From Catonia carolina (taxonomy: Eukaryota; Arthropoda; Insecta; Hemiptera; Achilidae), in NCBI GenBank assembly GCA_035578175.1, contig JAQMRL010000014.1:11260274-11324273 (forward strand): a stretch of 64,000 nt of DNA. The letters are read 5' to 3'. A program made the position numbers and the translations under genes. The notes below the pieces were generated by a model. It was not told the origin of the DNA. It was given only the letters and a program-made list of their open reading frames with translations, and searched no databases. Every line of letters begins with the position of its first letter. Positions within the stretch are counted from its first letter, which is position 1. Of this stretch, positions 44,193-55,576 are shown piece by piece.

Positions 44193-45654
44193 TAATGTGT
44201 TCACAGCTCGGTGGCACCTAGACCATAAACCGACCCTTACGCACACAAACACACACGCGCAGCAACCCCTTACCTGCCTTACCTGCGTTCTAAAGTTTTC
44301 AGTAATGAGTCACCTACTAGGCGCTTGACTGCAATACTACCATTTAAGTTGTAATTATTTTTATCAAAATTGTTGGTGACCCAATAGTGATAAATGTAGA
44401 ACACAGCTAACGCAGGTACAGAGGTGTGTGTGTGTGTGTGGAAGGGTCGGTTTATGATCTACTATCGGTTTCATAATCATGGACACCCGAGTTTGAACCC
44501 TTGCAGCTCAAAAACTATGAGTAGGATTTTAACTTATTTTACATCACAATTTAGCTCATTTCATTCTGCGTTGACCTATAATAATCCTATATATTTTAAT
44601 GTTGTTTAAAAATTGCCATATCGAGGTTGGAAGACAAATAGACCCGGTTTTTTTGCTACCGCACTAAATATTTTAGAGGCGTGTAACTCGATAATATTAT
44701 TTGACCGAAAAGTTTGAATTTTTAACACAACATAGACAATTATATTCTTACAGCGTGTACGAAATTTAAAATTCGTACGTTATTTAAATTTTATTAACAA
44801 TATACTGAACTCTTGCTATCTCGGTAACCGCTCGATCGTTCGGCACGGGCAAACTATCGTTTTATTCAGCGTAATAAACCTAGCACAAATATATTAATAA
44901 CATGAAATATTGATTGGCCAATGTTGTGGTAGAATTTTGAAAATTTTGAAAAATAGACTGGGTAATACGGGGGGTTTGCGCTCCTATCCATGTTGCTACT
45001 TTGTGTACGTGACATTCTGTCGGACCGTCTACCTGAACTAACAGACTGCATTGTCAGTTCAGGTAGACAGTCAGATTCAGGCAACATGGGTAGTAGCGCC
45101 CGACCCCCGCATTACCCAGTCTATCTTTCAAAATTTAAAAATTCTACCACAACATTGGTCAATCAATATTTCATGTAATTAACATGTTTGTGCTAAGTTT
45201 TTTAGGCTGAATAAAACGATAGTTTGCCCGTGCCGAACGATCGAGCGGTTACCGAGATAGTAAGGGTTCAGTATATTGTTAATAAATCAAAATTTAAATA
45301 ACGTACGAATTTTAAATTTCGTACACGCTGTAAAAATATAAATTGTCCATATTGTGTTAAAATTTCAAACTTTTCGGTCAAATACTTATCGAGTTACACG
45401 CCTCTAAACGCATGAAATTTGTTGCGGTATCAAAAAAAACCGGGTCTTTTTGTCTTTCAACCTCGATATGGCAATTTTTAAACAACAATAAAAATATAGG
45501 ATTATTATAATAGGTCAACGCAGAATAAAATGAGCTAAATTTTGATGTAAAATAAGTTAAAATCCTAATCATAGTTTTTGAGCTGCAGGGTTCAAACTTG
45601 GGTGTCTATTATTATGAAACCGATAGTAGGTTTCACCGAGCTGTGGACACATTA
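44193..45654. mobile_element. long palindromic foldback element, TA-flanked
   Basis: The two halves are reverse complements over about 600 bp each, meeting near 45050. Ends TAATGTGTTCACAGCTCGGTG and (reversed) TAATGTGTCCACAGCTCGGTG, flanked by TA at 44191-44192 and 45655-45656. The arms differ by scattered substitutions and small indels. No transposase frame. TA duplication suggests Tc1/mariner-type mobilisation. The left arm carries an additional MITE. Confidence 0.85.
44221..44459. mobile_element. 239-bp TA-flanked MITE nested in the foldback arm
   Basis: Ends GACCATAAACCGACCCTT and (reversed) GATCATAAACCGACCCTTCC, each followed by a CA/TG run, flanked by TA at 44219-44220 and 44460-44461. 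The other arm of the palindrome (about 45626-45634) lacks it and has one TA. Confidence 0.88.
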
Positions 45655-46093
45655 TAGCTGTATAATAAAATTCATTACTCTCAGAAAAAGTAACTGTGAC
45701 TATTTTGCAGAGCCCGTTATAAAGAACTGTCATACATTCTCACGAAATTTGGCGAAAATCGGACAACCCGATCTGATTTTACACGACTTCAAAGTTGGGC
45801 TACGGGAAATTAAGCTAAAAAAAACGGGCACTATTTTCAACCCACAATAACACAACCGTTTCAAAAAATTTTCCCTTTCGTCGAACCAAAGCAGATTTAA
45901 ACAAGTTAAATTTTGGTGTAAATTACATTAACATCCGATTAGCTGTTTTCCGACAACTTGCTTTCTGTTCTTAAATGCTTCAGTCATATAATTGGCTGAC
46001 CATGTGATAAGAAACAGAACTATTTTTTGTAACCCTGGAATTAGCAGATCGAGTGCAAATAATTCTACCTACCTGTTATGGGTAATTAATATA

Positions 46094-46935
46094 ATAAAAA
46101 TCTGGTGTGAAACACTCACGCGACTTTCTCTTACCAAAGAAAATAATGAACAATATAACCTAACATAAGTAATAATAATAGAAATAAACATAAAAACTAA
46201 CCTCAAAAACGTAACCTTATTTTAATCATAAGTGAAAGACGCAAAATGAAAATCAAACTCAGTTTGGCTTAAAACTACGGAAAAATCACTCACGCTAAAC
46301 TAGGTAGAGAAAAATGCTTAGAATAAAATTTGTAGTTCTTTTAATTTTCTATAAATTTGATTACTATATAGGCCTACACTTTCGTCGTAAAATGCATACT
46401 AAGGACGAAATCTTAAAATATCCATTTTTTTAAATTTTCATGAAAAATAAACAGAACATTACTAATTACTGCTAAAGTAAGCGTTATACAAAAAAAGTTT
46501 GAAATAAAAGTTGTAGGTTTTTAAATTTTCTACTAATTACATAATATAAGTTTGTGCAAAAATGCATATTAAAGCAGCAATCATGAAAAAAAAATATTTT
46601 TTTTCAACGAGAGAACATTCTCCCTAAGAATTTCAGTAGTAGTATAAACAATATAGTAAATGAGGCGATTTTTAAAAAAATCGTAAAAGCCGTTTCTGAG
46701 AAAATTGCAAACAAGTGAAAAATGACAACAATAAACTACTTCCGGTTGACCTATTTTGATGAAAATATTCGTCCAGACCACAAATCACAGACCATCGCTA
46801 AAAACATGTTTTTTGCGTTCAGGGGGTCTGTAAACGTGTATATTCGGTGAAAATTCAATTTCGAAAAATCAACATGAAAAAAATATTACTTTCCGTCCTA
46901 TAGTCTACATCATAAGGCAAGAGAACGTACAAAAA
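46094..46935 (+). mobile_element. Helentron/DINE-1-like element without microsatellite
   Basis: ATCTGGTGTGAAACACTCAC to AAGGCAAGAGAACGTA. The CA tract and the segment before it are deleted (ATTCGTCCAGACCACAAATC). Confidence 0.75.
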
Positions 46936-47228
46936 TATAAAAAGATCTTTTTATTATAATTTAACCTATCTTTAACTACCAATATTTCCTGAAATAAAAG
47001 GTAACAACCCTTACTTTACCCTTCCAACCAAAGTATTATTTTTTTAGAAATAACTTCTGTACTGACCAGATAAATGTGAGAAACTAAAATAAAATATAAA
47101 AATTTCAGATAATAATAGAATCTGATAAAAATCTGACGACATAATCTAAAGAAATGTTTTTGTATTATAACATCATTAAAGGAATTACTTCCAAGAGAAT
47201 ATAAAAATGATCCAAAGCAATTACTTAC

Positions 47229-47268
47229 ATGCAATTTTCTTCGATGCTCACGAACGGCTGATTATCCG
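47229..47268 (-). CDS. possible small orphan exon
   Basis: 40 nt bounded by a T-rich acceptor (AATAATTTTTAG, 47280-47269) and a strong donor (GTAAGTAA, from 47228). One frame is open: DNQPFVSIEENC, phase 1 in and phase 2 out. It is not in phase with the 24.3-kb exon. It may belong to an unseen exon series of the chitin-binding gene or another minus-strand gene, or be chance. Confidence 0.2.
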
Positions 47269-47696
47269 CTAAAAATTATTTATTTATTTATTATGAATGT
47301 AACGTGACCTTACACGTGTAACAACTTACATATATTTCTAATTTCAGAATTTTATATAGAACGAAAATAAATAATATGAGAATTTAATTTAAATGAATGC
47401 AAGAATAAATGATTATTGTTTATCTTTTAAAAAATCATGCTACGAGTAATTTTTTCATAAATCAATCTGCATGTAACTGGAATAGAGGTAAGACACATGA
47501 AAACCAAGTACCGTATAATGCGGCGTTTAAACCTTTCATTGCCAACGTCCGGAAAACAGGAAGTCGATATATTTTACGTAGTAACATCCGGTTTACTGGA
47601 CGGCCTTAAGTTATGCATAAAGTGCGAACGTCCGGATAATAGAACATTTACAAAAAAACTTTTAAACGAAATATAATAGAATAATGTATTTTGAAA

Positions 47697-47780
47697 CCGC
47701 CTCCGTGGCGTAGTGACTAGCGCGCTAGCCTGCAAAGCGAAAGGCCCCGTGTTCGATTCCCGGCTAGGGTGTGGAAATTT
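47697..47780 (+). repeat. tRNA-derived SINE head, family C
   Basis: GCCTCCGTGGCGTAGTGACT (A box) and GTGTTCGATTCCCGG (B box), then GTGGAAATTTTAACACGTTA as in other family C copies. The ends do not pair as an acceptor stem, so it is not a functional tRNA gene. Confidence 0.7.
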
Positions 47781-47903
47781 TAACACGTTAAAACTACCGT
47801 TAAGGTACCAAAACTCACAATAGTTGCTAATGACCAAGTTTTCGACGCGACTTAAAATGACGTAAAAAAAATATTTTGAATGTTTAGTTTTAAAACGATT
47901 TCT

Positions 47904-48040
47904 TTTACTTTCTCTTCCCTATATGAATATATAGGAAGGAAAGTATTGTTTTCATGTCGATTTTTCGAAATCAAGTTTTCACCTGATCTACACGTTTTCA
48001 GACCCCCTGAACCCAATAAATATGTTTTAGCTCTTCGTTC
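47904..48040 (-). repeat. Helentron/DINE-1-like 3'-end fragment
   Basis: Reversed terminal part ACTTTCTCTTCCCTATATGA to CCCCTGAACCCAATAAATATG, stopping before the microsatellite. Confidence 0.75.
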
Positions 48041-48193
48041 TCCTGGTCACCCTTGTTCTTCTTGTATCTTATTCAAATTCTCCTCCTTCTTAACAACTCT
48101 ATTTCACAATTAAGTCCCAAGGGAATTGATTGTGAATTTCCTGGGTTCGAACCAGAAAACCTCTGGTTGACAAGCCTCCCTCTCCCACCAACC

Positions 48194-48300
48194 GGCCGCA
48201 TTGGCGCAGTCAGGCACGGCATTTTTTCATACGTTACAAAAATAATTTCATCATTCACCGTCTGCGTTAGCAGTAATTGCAGAACAGTCGGACGTTAAAC

Positions 48301-48334
<34 letters not shown>
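48194..48334 (+). repeat. SINE family A, B box deleted, 13-bp target duplication
   Basis: GGCCGCATTGGCGCAGT jumps directly to CAGGCACGGCA, missing about 54 bp with the B box. It ends in 33 A. TCTCCCACCAACC flanks it at 48181-48193 and 48335-48347. Confidence 0.9.
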
Positions 48335-48337
<3 letters not shown>

Positions 48338-48535
48338 CCCACCAACCGCTCAACCGACCTGGAGAGCCAACGGGAAGAAGAACTGCCCCAATGATTTGCC
48401 GAAAGTTGGTAGGTGGAAGAAAGACCCAAAAACACAGAGTTAGAAATACCCGGGCCTAATGAATATCAAACGATTGACCGTTGGCTATATTTACAACCTA
48501 TTGTCTAACTAATATTCTAATTTAACTTACTCTAA

Positions 48536-48848
48536 AGGTGCGGTTTCGTTTGTGCGATCGTCGCACGCGATTACTGCATGCAGCCGCTGAATGAGTCACT
48601 GCCATTACTCATCAAATGGATTTCTTCAGAAGTAGTTCCGTTTATGCGTCCGACGCAAGAGATCGCTTGCGTCGGCTGCATCGACTGCTTTGGCAACCAG
48701 TCACTTGCAGCAGTCGCATGCATCTGGTAGTTGAAAATGAGTTTTTCCAAAGACGATGACGCAAAACTCATTGAGTTAGCTGCAGAAAAACTACAACTAC
48801 CTATTTGATCCTTCAAACGTGCTTTCATCATCTACAGTAATCTACCGC
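48536..48848. repeat. possible PIF/Harbinger-related or other DNA element fragment
   Basis: GC-richer stretch with repeated CGCACGCGAT / ATCGCTTGCGTCGG motifs and a minor open reading (MSFSKDDDAKLIELAAEK) resembling the start of a MADF-type protein. Too short and broken for a firm call. Confidence 0.3.
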
Positions 48849-48860
48849 TAATCCGAAATA

Positions 48861-49046
48861 GCCGGCCGCATTGGCGCAGTTGGTAACGTGCTCGCCTCTC
48901 ATCATGCGGTCTTGGGTTCGAATCCCATTCAGGCACGGCATCTTTTCATACGTTACAAAAAAATCATTTCATCCTTCACCGTCTGCATTAGCAGTAATTG
49001 CAGAACAGTCGGACGTTAAACCAAAAAAAAAAAAAATAAATAAAAA
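48861..49046 (+). repeat. tRNA-derived SINE, family A, complete, 12-bp target duplication
   Basis: A box TTGGCGCAGTTGG, B box GGTTCGAATCC, body and an A-rich tail. TAATCCGAAATA flanks it at 48849-48860 and 49047-49058. It has inserted into a short element with CTAATCCGAAAT / TTTCGGATAAGCC ends, possibly pogo-like. Confidence 0.9.
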
Positions 49047-49284
49047 TAATCCGAAATAATTGGGGTGAGCCGGTTTCGGATAAGCCGGGTTTTTAAATAA
49101 CAAGAAAATTGTGTTTTATTGTAAAAAAAATATTACTGTGTCCTAAAACTTTTATTCGTACGATTTAATTGTCAAATATTTTCCGTACATTTTAATTCTT
49201 TTTTTGAAGTCAGAATTTTTTTTTGGTTTTTATTTTCCATTCGTTTTCTTACCGAAAAGTCCCGCCAACCTGTTTAACTAAAAG

Positions 49285-49640
49285 TTTTCTATTTTTTCTC
49301 ACGAAAACGTGAAAAAAATCGATTTTTTTAAAAATTTCAGCAATTTTTAAACACGACAAAAGTGTTTACAATAAAATTTATAGGAAATTAAAAGATCTAC
49401 AACTTTTATTTGAAGCATTTTTTTGTACAGTGCCTAGTTTAGCGTGAAAGAGCGATTTTCCGTATATTTCAGCCAAACAGGTTGATTTTCATTTTTCGTC
49501 TTTCATATATGATTAAAATTAGGTTATGTTTATTGAGGTTGGTTTTTTGTTTATTGCTAATGTTTTATTACTAATGTCAGGTTTATTGTTAATTATTTGC
49601 ATTGGCAAGAGAAAGTCGTGTGAGTGTTTCACACCAGATT
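49285..49640 (-). repeat. Helentron/DINE-1-like 5' half, just upstream of the receptor gene
   Basis: Reversed 5' half, from the TTTTCTCACGAAAACGTG body to GTGTTTCACACCAGAT. It ends about 45 bp before the receptor's first recognised codon. Confidence 0.75.
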
Positions 49641-49686
49641 TTTATTTATTTATTTAGTCAGTAATTATTTATTATTTTCCATTTAG

Positions 49687-50498
49687 ATGAATGACAAAAT
49701 TGAAGTATCAGATTTACCAACATATTTAAAAACATATTTAATGAAAACCGGAATAAATTTAGAAAAAAAACATGTGGGAATAAAAACAAAATTATTATTC
49801 ATTTTGGCAATATATTTTTTAGTATCTTGTATAATATGTACGATTAAAGAATGGGATGACATAAATCGACGTTTTTTAGCGATGGAAGATGTGAACATAT
49901 CGTTAATCGTTATCGCTTTTTATTCAGAATATTTATTCAAAATTAACGATACATTGGAAACATTATCGATTATTGAACAGGATTATTATCCGATTGTTTT
50001 GATCGTTGAAATGTATCATGTATCTGATGTAATAAAAGAGAATATAAAACGGTTTAATTCAGAAGAATCAAAATTGGCTAAAATTATTTTTACAGCGGGT
50101 AAAGCTATAATTATAAATATTTTATTAATGCCAGCTTTGGAAACAATTTACACAATTTTTGTACAAGAAAAATATCTTTATGAAACAACGATAGACGATT
50201 TATCACTGCCATATGAATATTATTTTTTAAATAAATCTTTATCGTTTTATTTTTTAATATATTTTCTACAGATTATATCACTCGGAAGTCTAATATATAT
50301 CGGTAGTTCATTAGACGGGACAAATATGTCAGCTCTTAATAAAGTGACTGCTCAAATTGAATTATTTCATATATCTCTGAATGAAATTATTAAAGGAAAT
50401 TATGATGAAGGTATTGGTATGTTTCAGTGTAAACATTCTCAAGATTTATTTACGAATGAATTTCGAAATTTGGTGAAACATCATCAGAATATTATCAG
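49687..50498 (+). CDS. insect odorant receptor (7tm_6), exon 1
   Basis: 270 codons plus AG of a split Arg codon; donor GTAATT. It encodes the first four to five membrane segments of an insect olfactory receptor: hydrophobic stretches at about residues 33-53 (LLFILAIYFLVSCIICTI), 70-85, 130-155 and 190-212 (FYFLIYFLQIISLGSLIYIG). The C-terminal part has the family pattern FRNLVKHHQNIIR. Insect ORs are ligand-gated cation channel subunits with the N-terminus inside, working with Orco in sensory neuron dendrites. ATG at 49687 follows an acceptor-like TTTCCATTTAG, so a 5' non-coding or short coding exon may precede it; the N-terminal length is otherwise normal. No stop or frameshift within the exon. 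Confidence 0.88.
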
Positions 50499-50502
50499 GT
50501 AA

Positions 50503-51055
50503 TTGTTTTTTTATTTGGTAAATTTTAGTACTGTTACGAGGTTTGATCAATAAATTAATATAAAAAGAGCGTTATTAACACTTTTAGGCCCGCCATATAT
50601 TACTACATTTATGGCAAAAATCTAACGAAAATTACCGAGACGTTTCAAAAAGGGAGCAGGGTGGTTTCAAAATTTATGACTAACCCGCGCTACTATTTTC
50701 ATATTAATTTATAGGACTAAAAGTATTTTTCTATCAGTTTGACTTTGTAGAATATAGTACGATTTTTAGACACGGTATAATATCTCTTAATTCAGAGTTA
50801 CGGCAACATCTTTGATGTAGAGTCTTTGTATGTAGAGTCTCGTGTTTGTGTCTTCAGTCTTTAATTTTTCACTGAGTTTTTGTAACAATTAATCAAAAGA
50901 CTTCACATCATACGAAAATAATTGAAAAACTTCCTACTATCATTTTGTAATTCCGAGAACATTGTTGAAAATGCGCCTGGCGCTTACAAACGGATGAACC
51001 AATACTTCTTTTTCTTCTTTATAATAACATTTTTATGTACTAAACTAACAACCCC
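50503..51055. other. receptor intron 1, no gene recognised
   Basis: AT-rich sequence without coding signal between exon 1 and a Helitron relic. Confidence 0.45.
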
Positions 51056-51059
51056 CGCT

Positions 51060-51300
51060 CACTTTGCTTCACAGCAGCTAATGTAGGCCTCATTAAATTA
51101 TTTTTAAAACCTCTCTATATACAATATTTGTGGTTTCGTTGCACTGTGGCAGGCAAAATAAATTGTTTTTCTGCACTTCCAGCTCTAGAAAGTCCGACAT
51201 AAAGTTGTCGATGAGTGAAGGAAGCACTCTTGTCTCAAATCGATGCCCATCGTTTTAAATGTTTGTCCCTGCGATTTAACAGAATTTAATAGAATTCATA
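51060..51300 (-). pseudogene. Helitron helicase C-terminal relic
   Basis: Minus-strand reading gives VKSQGQTFKTMGIDLRQECF, then, after a one-base frameshift, RQLYVGLSRAGSAEKQFILP. This is the end of the Pif1-like helicase of Helitrons (canonical SQGQT, then the LYVALSR motif). A stop soon follows. It lies in receptor intron 1 in antisense. Sequence to about 51815 (ending ATATTAGTATAGATAAG) may be the same element. Confidence 0.75.
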
Positions 51301-51732
51301 GAATACCGATGGAAAAGAACGAGACAGTTGATATGTGGCTGAGATAAGAAACAGTAAGTAATACATGGGTGCGGTATGCAGAGTAATTGGAAATATATGA
51401 CTCACTCACTAGCTGTGGAATGAAAACAAATATATGAAATACAGTACAAAAATACAAATTTTGAATATTTCCGAATTTTTAATGTTTTTGGAATCGAATG
51501 TTACACTTCACGTTTTTCTATGAAATATATAAGTTGAATCGTGCTTCTAGCCCAAAAAATACACCATCCAGAGGACTTAGAAAAAATAAAAGTGCTATAC
51601 ACCCGATAAACTAAAACATGCGACATCGTCACAGTTTAAGTTGCTTAACTCACTTAATTAAAGTTACTTAAAGTTGCAAAATAGCCTATATTGATCAGGA
51701 AGCTCTAAGCTATGCAACAATGAAAATTTTTT

Positions 51733-52083
51733 TTAAATCAGTTGAGTAGTTTCTGAGATTACCTCATACAAACAAACAAACAGACGTTTCTTCTTTATTA
51801 TATTAGTATAGATAAGAAAATACGCATCACTTACTTCCCCTCGTACACGGCTGATTTTAGACCACGTGAGGTGAGAAACGTCGCTGATTTTAAACAAATT
51901 ATGGACCCAATATATCTTTACATGCTTTTTCCTACCAAAACTAAATAAATGCCACGAGCAATGACAATGTCTTCTTCGTTTCGATTCAGCTCTATGTTTC
52001 GTTTCAATAGCTATGTCCACACTCGTGCGATATCGCAAGCGACATCGCTTGCTCTTAGAGGCATGCCATTCACCTGTCCGCAC
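51733..52083 (-). pseudogene. possible PIF/Harbinger transposase N-terminal fragment
   Basis: An open frame contains SFGRKKHVKIYWVHNLFKI, similar to the RRFWVRP-type N-terminus of Harbinger nucleases. Directly to the right, 52085-52265 is a reverse match to 28375-28570, so both places carry parts of one repeat family. Confidence 0.35.
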
Positions 52084-52269
52084 TCGTTTGACGAGCTCTG
52101 TTTAAAAAAAACATACGAATATTTTTGAACACTGTACTAAATTAAAGCCTGTTCTTTCCTGCGTTGATTGGTTTGACTTAGATTATTTTATTTTGAAACC
52201 AGTCGGAGATGCAGCAATTTACGCATAAAGAGTACTCAGATTTTAGCCGGTTTTCCGTTAATGTGTTAT

Positions 52270-53030
<761 letters not shown>

Positions 53031-53206
53031 AAAAAAATAGACTGCAGTATTTTTACTTGCATTTATGTTGTAGCAAACCGTATGCATTAGCAGAAATTGC
53101 AAAAATAGCCAGACGTAAAACCAAAAAAAAAAATGTTGTAGCAGTAAATAAATATAATACAAAAAATCAGTTTACAAAAATAATTACAATACTTTTTGCC
53201 TTTCAG

Positions 53207-53306
53207 GAATTTGGCTTTACTTAATAAAACGCTTGCAACATCTATGACATTTTTAAATAAAGGGCTATGCCTAATGATTTGTATATGCCTTTACTGTTTT
53301 GTTGAA
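53207..53306 (+). CDS. insect odorant receptor, exon 2
   Basis: 100 nt: acceptor TTTCAG, donor GTAAGT. The first G completes the split Arg codon of exon 1, then NLALLNKTLATSMTFLNKGL and CLMICICLYCFVE, a loop and membrane segment. The position matches the usual intron just after the HHQxIIR motif in insect receptors. Confidence 0.85.
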
Positions 53307-53339
53307 GTAAGTATAGAATAATTTTACTGATAAACTTCT

Positions 53340-54130
53340 TCTTCTTCTTCTTTCAAACAGGGATTAGGCCATGGCCTGTTCCGACTCACATTCTGCTTAT
53401 ATTAATAATTTTAGAAAACAGTTCCCTCAATATTAAATATGTAATTCAGTTTGATTAATATTTTATCAATGATAAATTTAATTCAATCTTATAACATTTG
53501 TTTTTTTTTATCCTTATGGTAATAATCATTGCCACCTTTTCCGTGGCCTGCCTATATCTCTTTTGCCTACCGGCTGATACTTGAAAATTTTTAGTGGAAG
53601 CCTATCGGCTGACATTCGCTCAACATGTTCTTTCCATTGTTGGCGATACGATGCAACTCTCTCATTCAGGCAGAAGATGTTCAGCTCCTTCCTTATTTCC
53701 TCATTCCTGATGTGATCTCTCCTGTCACAGCCCTTAGTTCTGCGAAGAAATCTCATCTCCGCTGCCTGCACTTTACTCTCAAGTGGTTTTGATGTTACCC
53801 AAGATTCACTACCATAGAGGAGTATTGGAGCTGCCATTGTTTTATAAAATTTCATTTTTGTGTTTGTGGTAGCTTTTTTCGCCAATGTCCTACTGATACT
53901 TCCACAAATCATTTGGAACTTTCCTATTTTCTTCTCCACATCCATTTCATCTTTGTAACTTATGTCACAGCCCAGATATGTGAATTGAGACACTTGCTCC
54001 AATACTTTGTTGTCTATCACAATTTTAGATTTTATCCTTATGGTAATAATCACTGCCACCTTTTCCGTGGCCTGCCTATATCTCTTTTGCCTACCGGCTG
54101 ATACTTGAAAATCTATCACAATTTTAGATC
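53340..54130 (-). pseudogene. non-LTR retrotransposon C-terminal fragment (type 1)
   Basis: An open stretch of about 197 codons in antisense to the receptor: VSQFTYLGCDISYKDEMDVE, LYGSESWVTSK, RRDHIRNEEIRKELNIF, then GRPRKRWQ, the usual tail of RTE/CR1-like LINEs after the RT domain. The first residues of the frame come from an 82-bp duplicated insert (54031-54112), not from the element. The catalytic RT part is absent. Confidence 0.8.
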
Positions 54131-54187
54131 GTATTGGGTACTTTTCTTTAAACTGATAAACTTCAAAGTAATATTAATAATGGCCTA

Positions 54188-54994
54188 CAGTATAGTCGCG
54201 GTAATCCGAACACGTAAGATGTCCAAACTTTACGGATTATCGATATCTAAAATCTTAGATTTCGACAATCAAATTAAAAATATACGATATAATGTAGGAT
54301 AAAAAATACAGATTTAACAAAATACGAGAACACAAAATATAAATGACACCTTTATTTAAAATCTGTTACAGTATTATTTTCATATAATTTTAAAACAAAA
54401 TACAATTTTAAAATAAACAATGGTAACTTGTGATTGACATGAGTGTTACTCCACGGGAAAAATTGTATAGGATCTTTTTCACCTTGAATCCTGAGGTTTT
54501 TCCTGGGAACATTTTCCAGTACAATACCGACTTCATTGTAAACTTGATCTGCTGCTAAAACCCCTTTTTTCTAATTCATCCTACAATTTTGTTTTAAACT
54601 TCATAAAATCGTTGTTATCACTAGAATGTTTTCACCGGTAACAGTTAACAGTCTAATACCGTATCGGGTTTTTAATTTGACCACCAAGCCTATACAGGCT
54701 TGAAAGTCGTCTTTCCCAGTCATATCCTGGTAGAAAAATTTCACTGTTGAGTGAGAATGTCTACTGACTATAGATTGCCTAGTTCTTTCTTGAAAAAACC
54801 AGCCCGCTCGGCATCAGGTTTACCTGCTGCTTTCAATGTTTTTCTTTTCAGTGGCCCGCACTCCATTTATTAGACCTTTATAAAGAATTTTTCTAAATGG
54901 TAAAAAAAATTAATTAAAAACATGATAATAAGTGATCGTTCAGATGACAGGAGGTTTCGGTGTACCGGGGGTTTGGATTACCGCAACCATACTG
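54188..54994. mobile_element. pogo/Tigger-like non-autonomous element, 807 bp
   Basis: Ends CAGTATAGTCGCGGTAATCC and (reversed) CAGTATGGTTGCGGTAATCC, flanked by TA at 54186-54187 and 54995-54996. CAGT ends with TA duplication are typical of pogo/Tigger. The interior may hold decayed transposase, but no intact frame. Confidence 0.85.
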
Positions 54995-55309
54995 TATAAG
55001 GAAAACTACATAATAATTGAAGACACTTAGAAAAGTCCTGGATATTAAAACCCAGAAAACTGTTTACTTTTTTACGTTTCTAGTTACTTTTAACTTACGG
55101 AATTTCGGGATGAGGTGGTGTTTCGTATTGCTATTTGAGTCATCTGTTGGCAGTACAGAACTAATTTTAAAAGTTATAATAATTATAAAACCATCACGCT
55201 AAATTTTTAGATGAAACCGAACGTCCAGAATAGATCCGATGGGATCTACAAGATAAATAACATCATGATCATCACATGAATTACAAGTAATTCAGAAAAA
55301 TAAAATTAC

Positions 55310-55462
55310 CTTCCTCACCGAGTATAAAAGTATGCTTATCAGCATGCAGAACCTCTGAAAAACATCAACTTTCCACCCTGCAAATGACACCTTCATTTCA
55401 TTAACCAAAAGGCCTGTAAAATGAATTTCATTACTCCCAGAGGAGATAACTCTGACTAATTC
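55310..55462 (-). repeat. 393-bp retroposon family, partial
   Basis: Reversed middle part (CTTCCTCACCGAGTATAAAA ... GAGATAACTCTGACTAAT). Confidence 0.7.
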
Positions 55463-55576
55463 CTCGTCAAAACTAATAGGAACCTGAGTTTGAAGCTCAA
55501 TTATTAAAAAAAATATGGCATCGATTGTAACGTACTTTATATAAAATTAATGTCTGCTTAATTCTGCGTTAAACGG

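Larger units (their letters stand above)
44035..46085 (-). repeat. 393-bp retroposon copy broken by a foldback element
   Basis: 44035-44190 (reversed 3' part), then the foldback element, then 45657-45704 (CTGTATAATAAAATTCATTA), an unknown insert at about 45705-45962, and the retroposon head 45963-46083 (CTTTCTGTTCTTAAATGCTT ... CCTGTTATGGG). Confidence 0.75.

Noticed and set aside
47697..47775. Considered as a true tRNA gene
   Set aside because: A and B boxes are present, but the 5' and 3' ends cannot pair as an acceptor stem, and the following sequence is the shared SINE C body.
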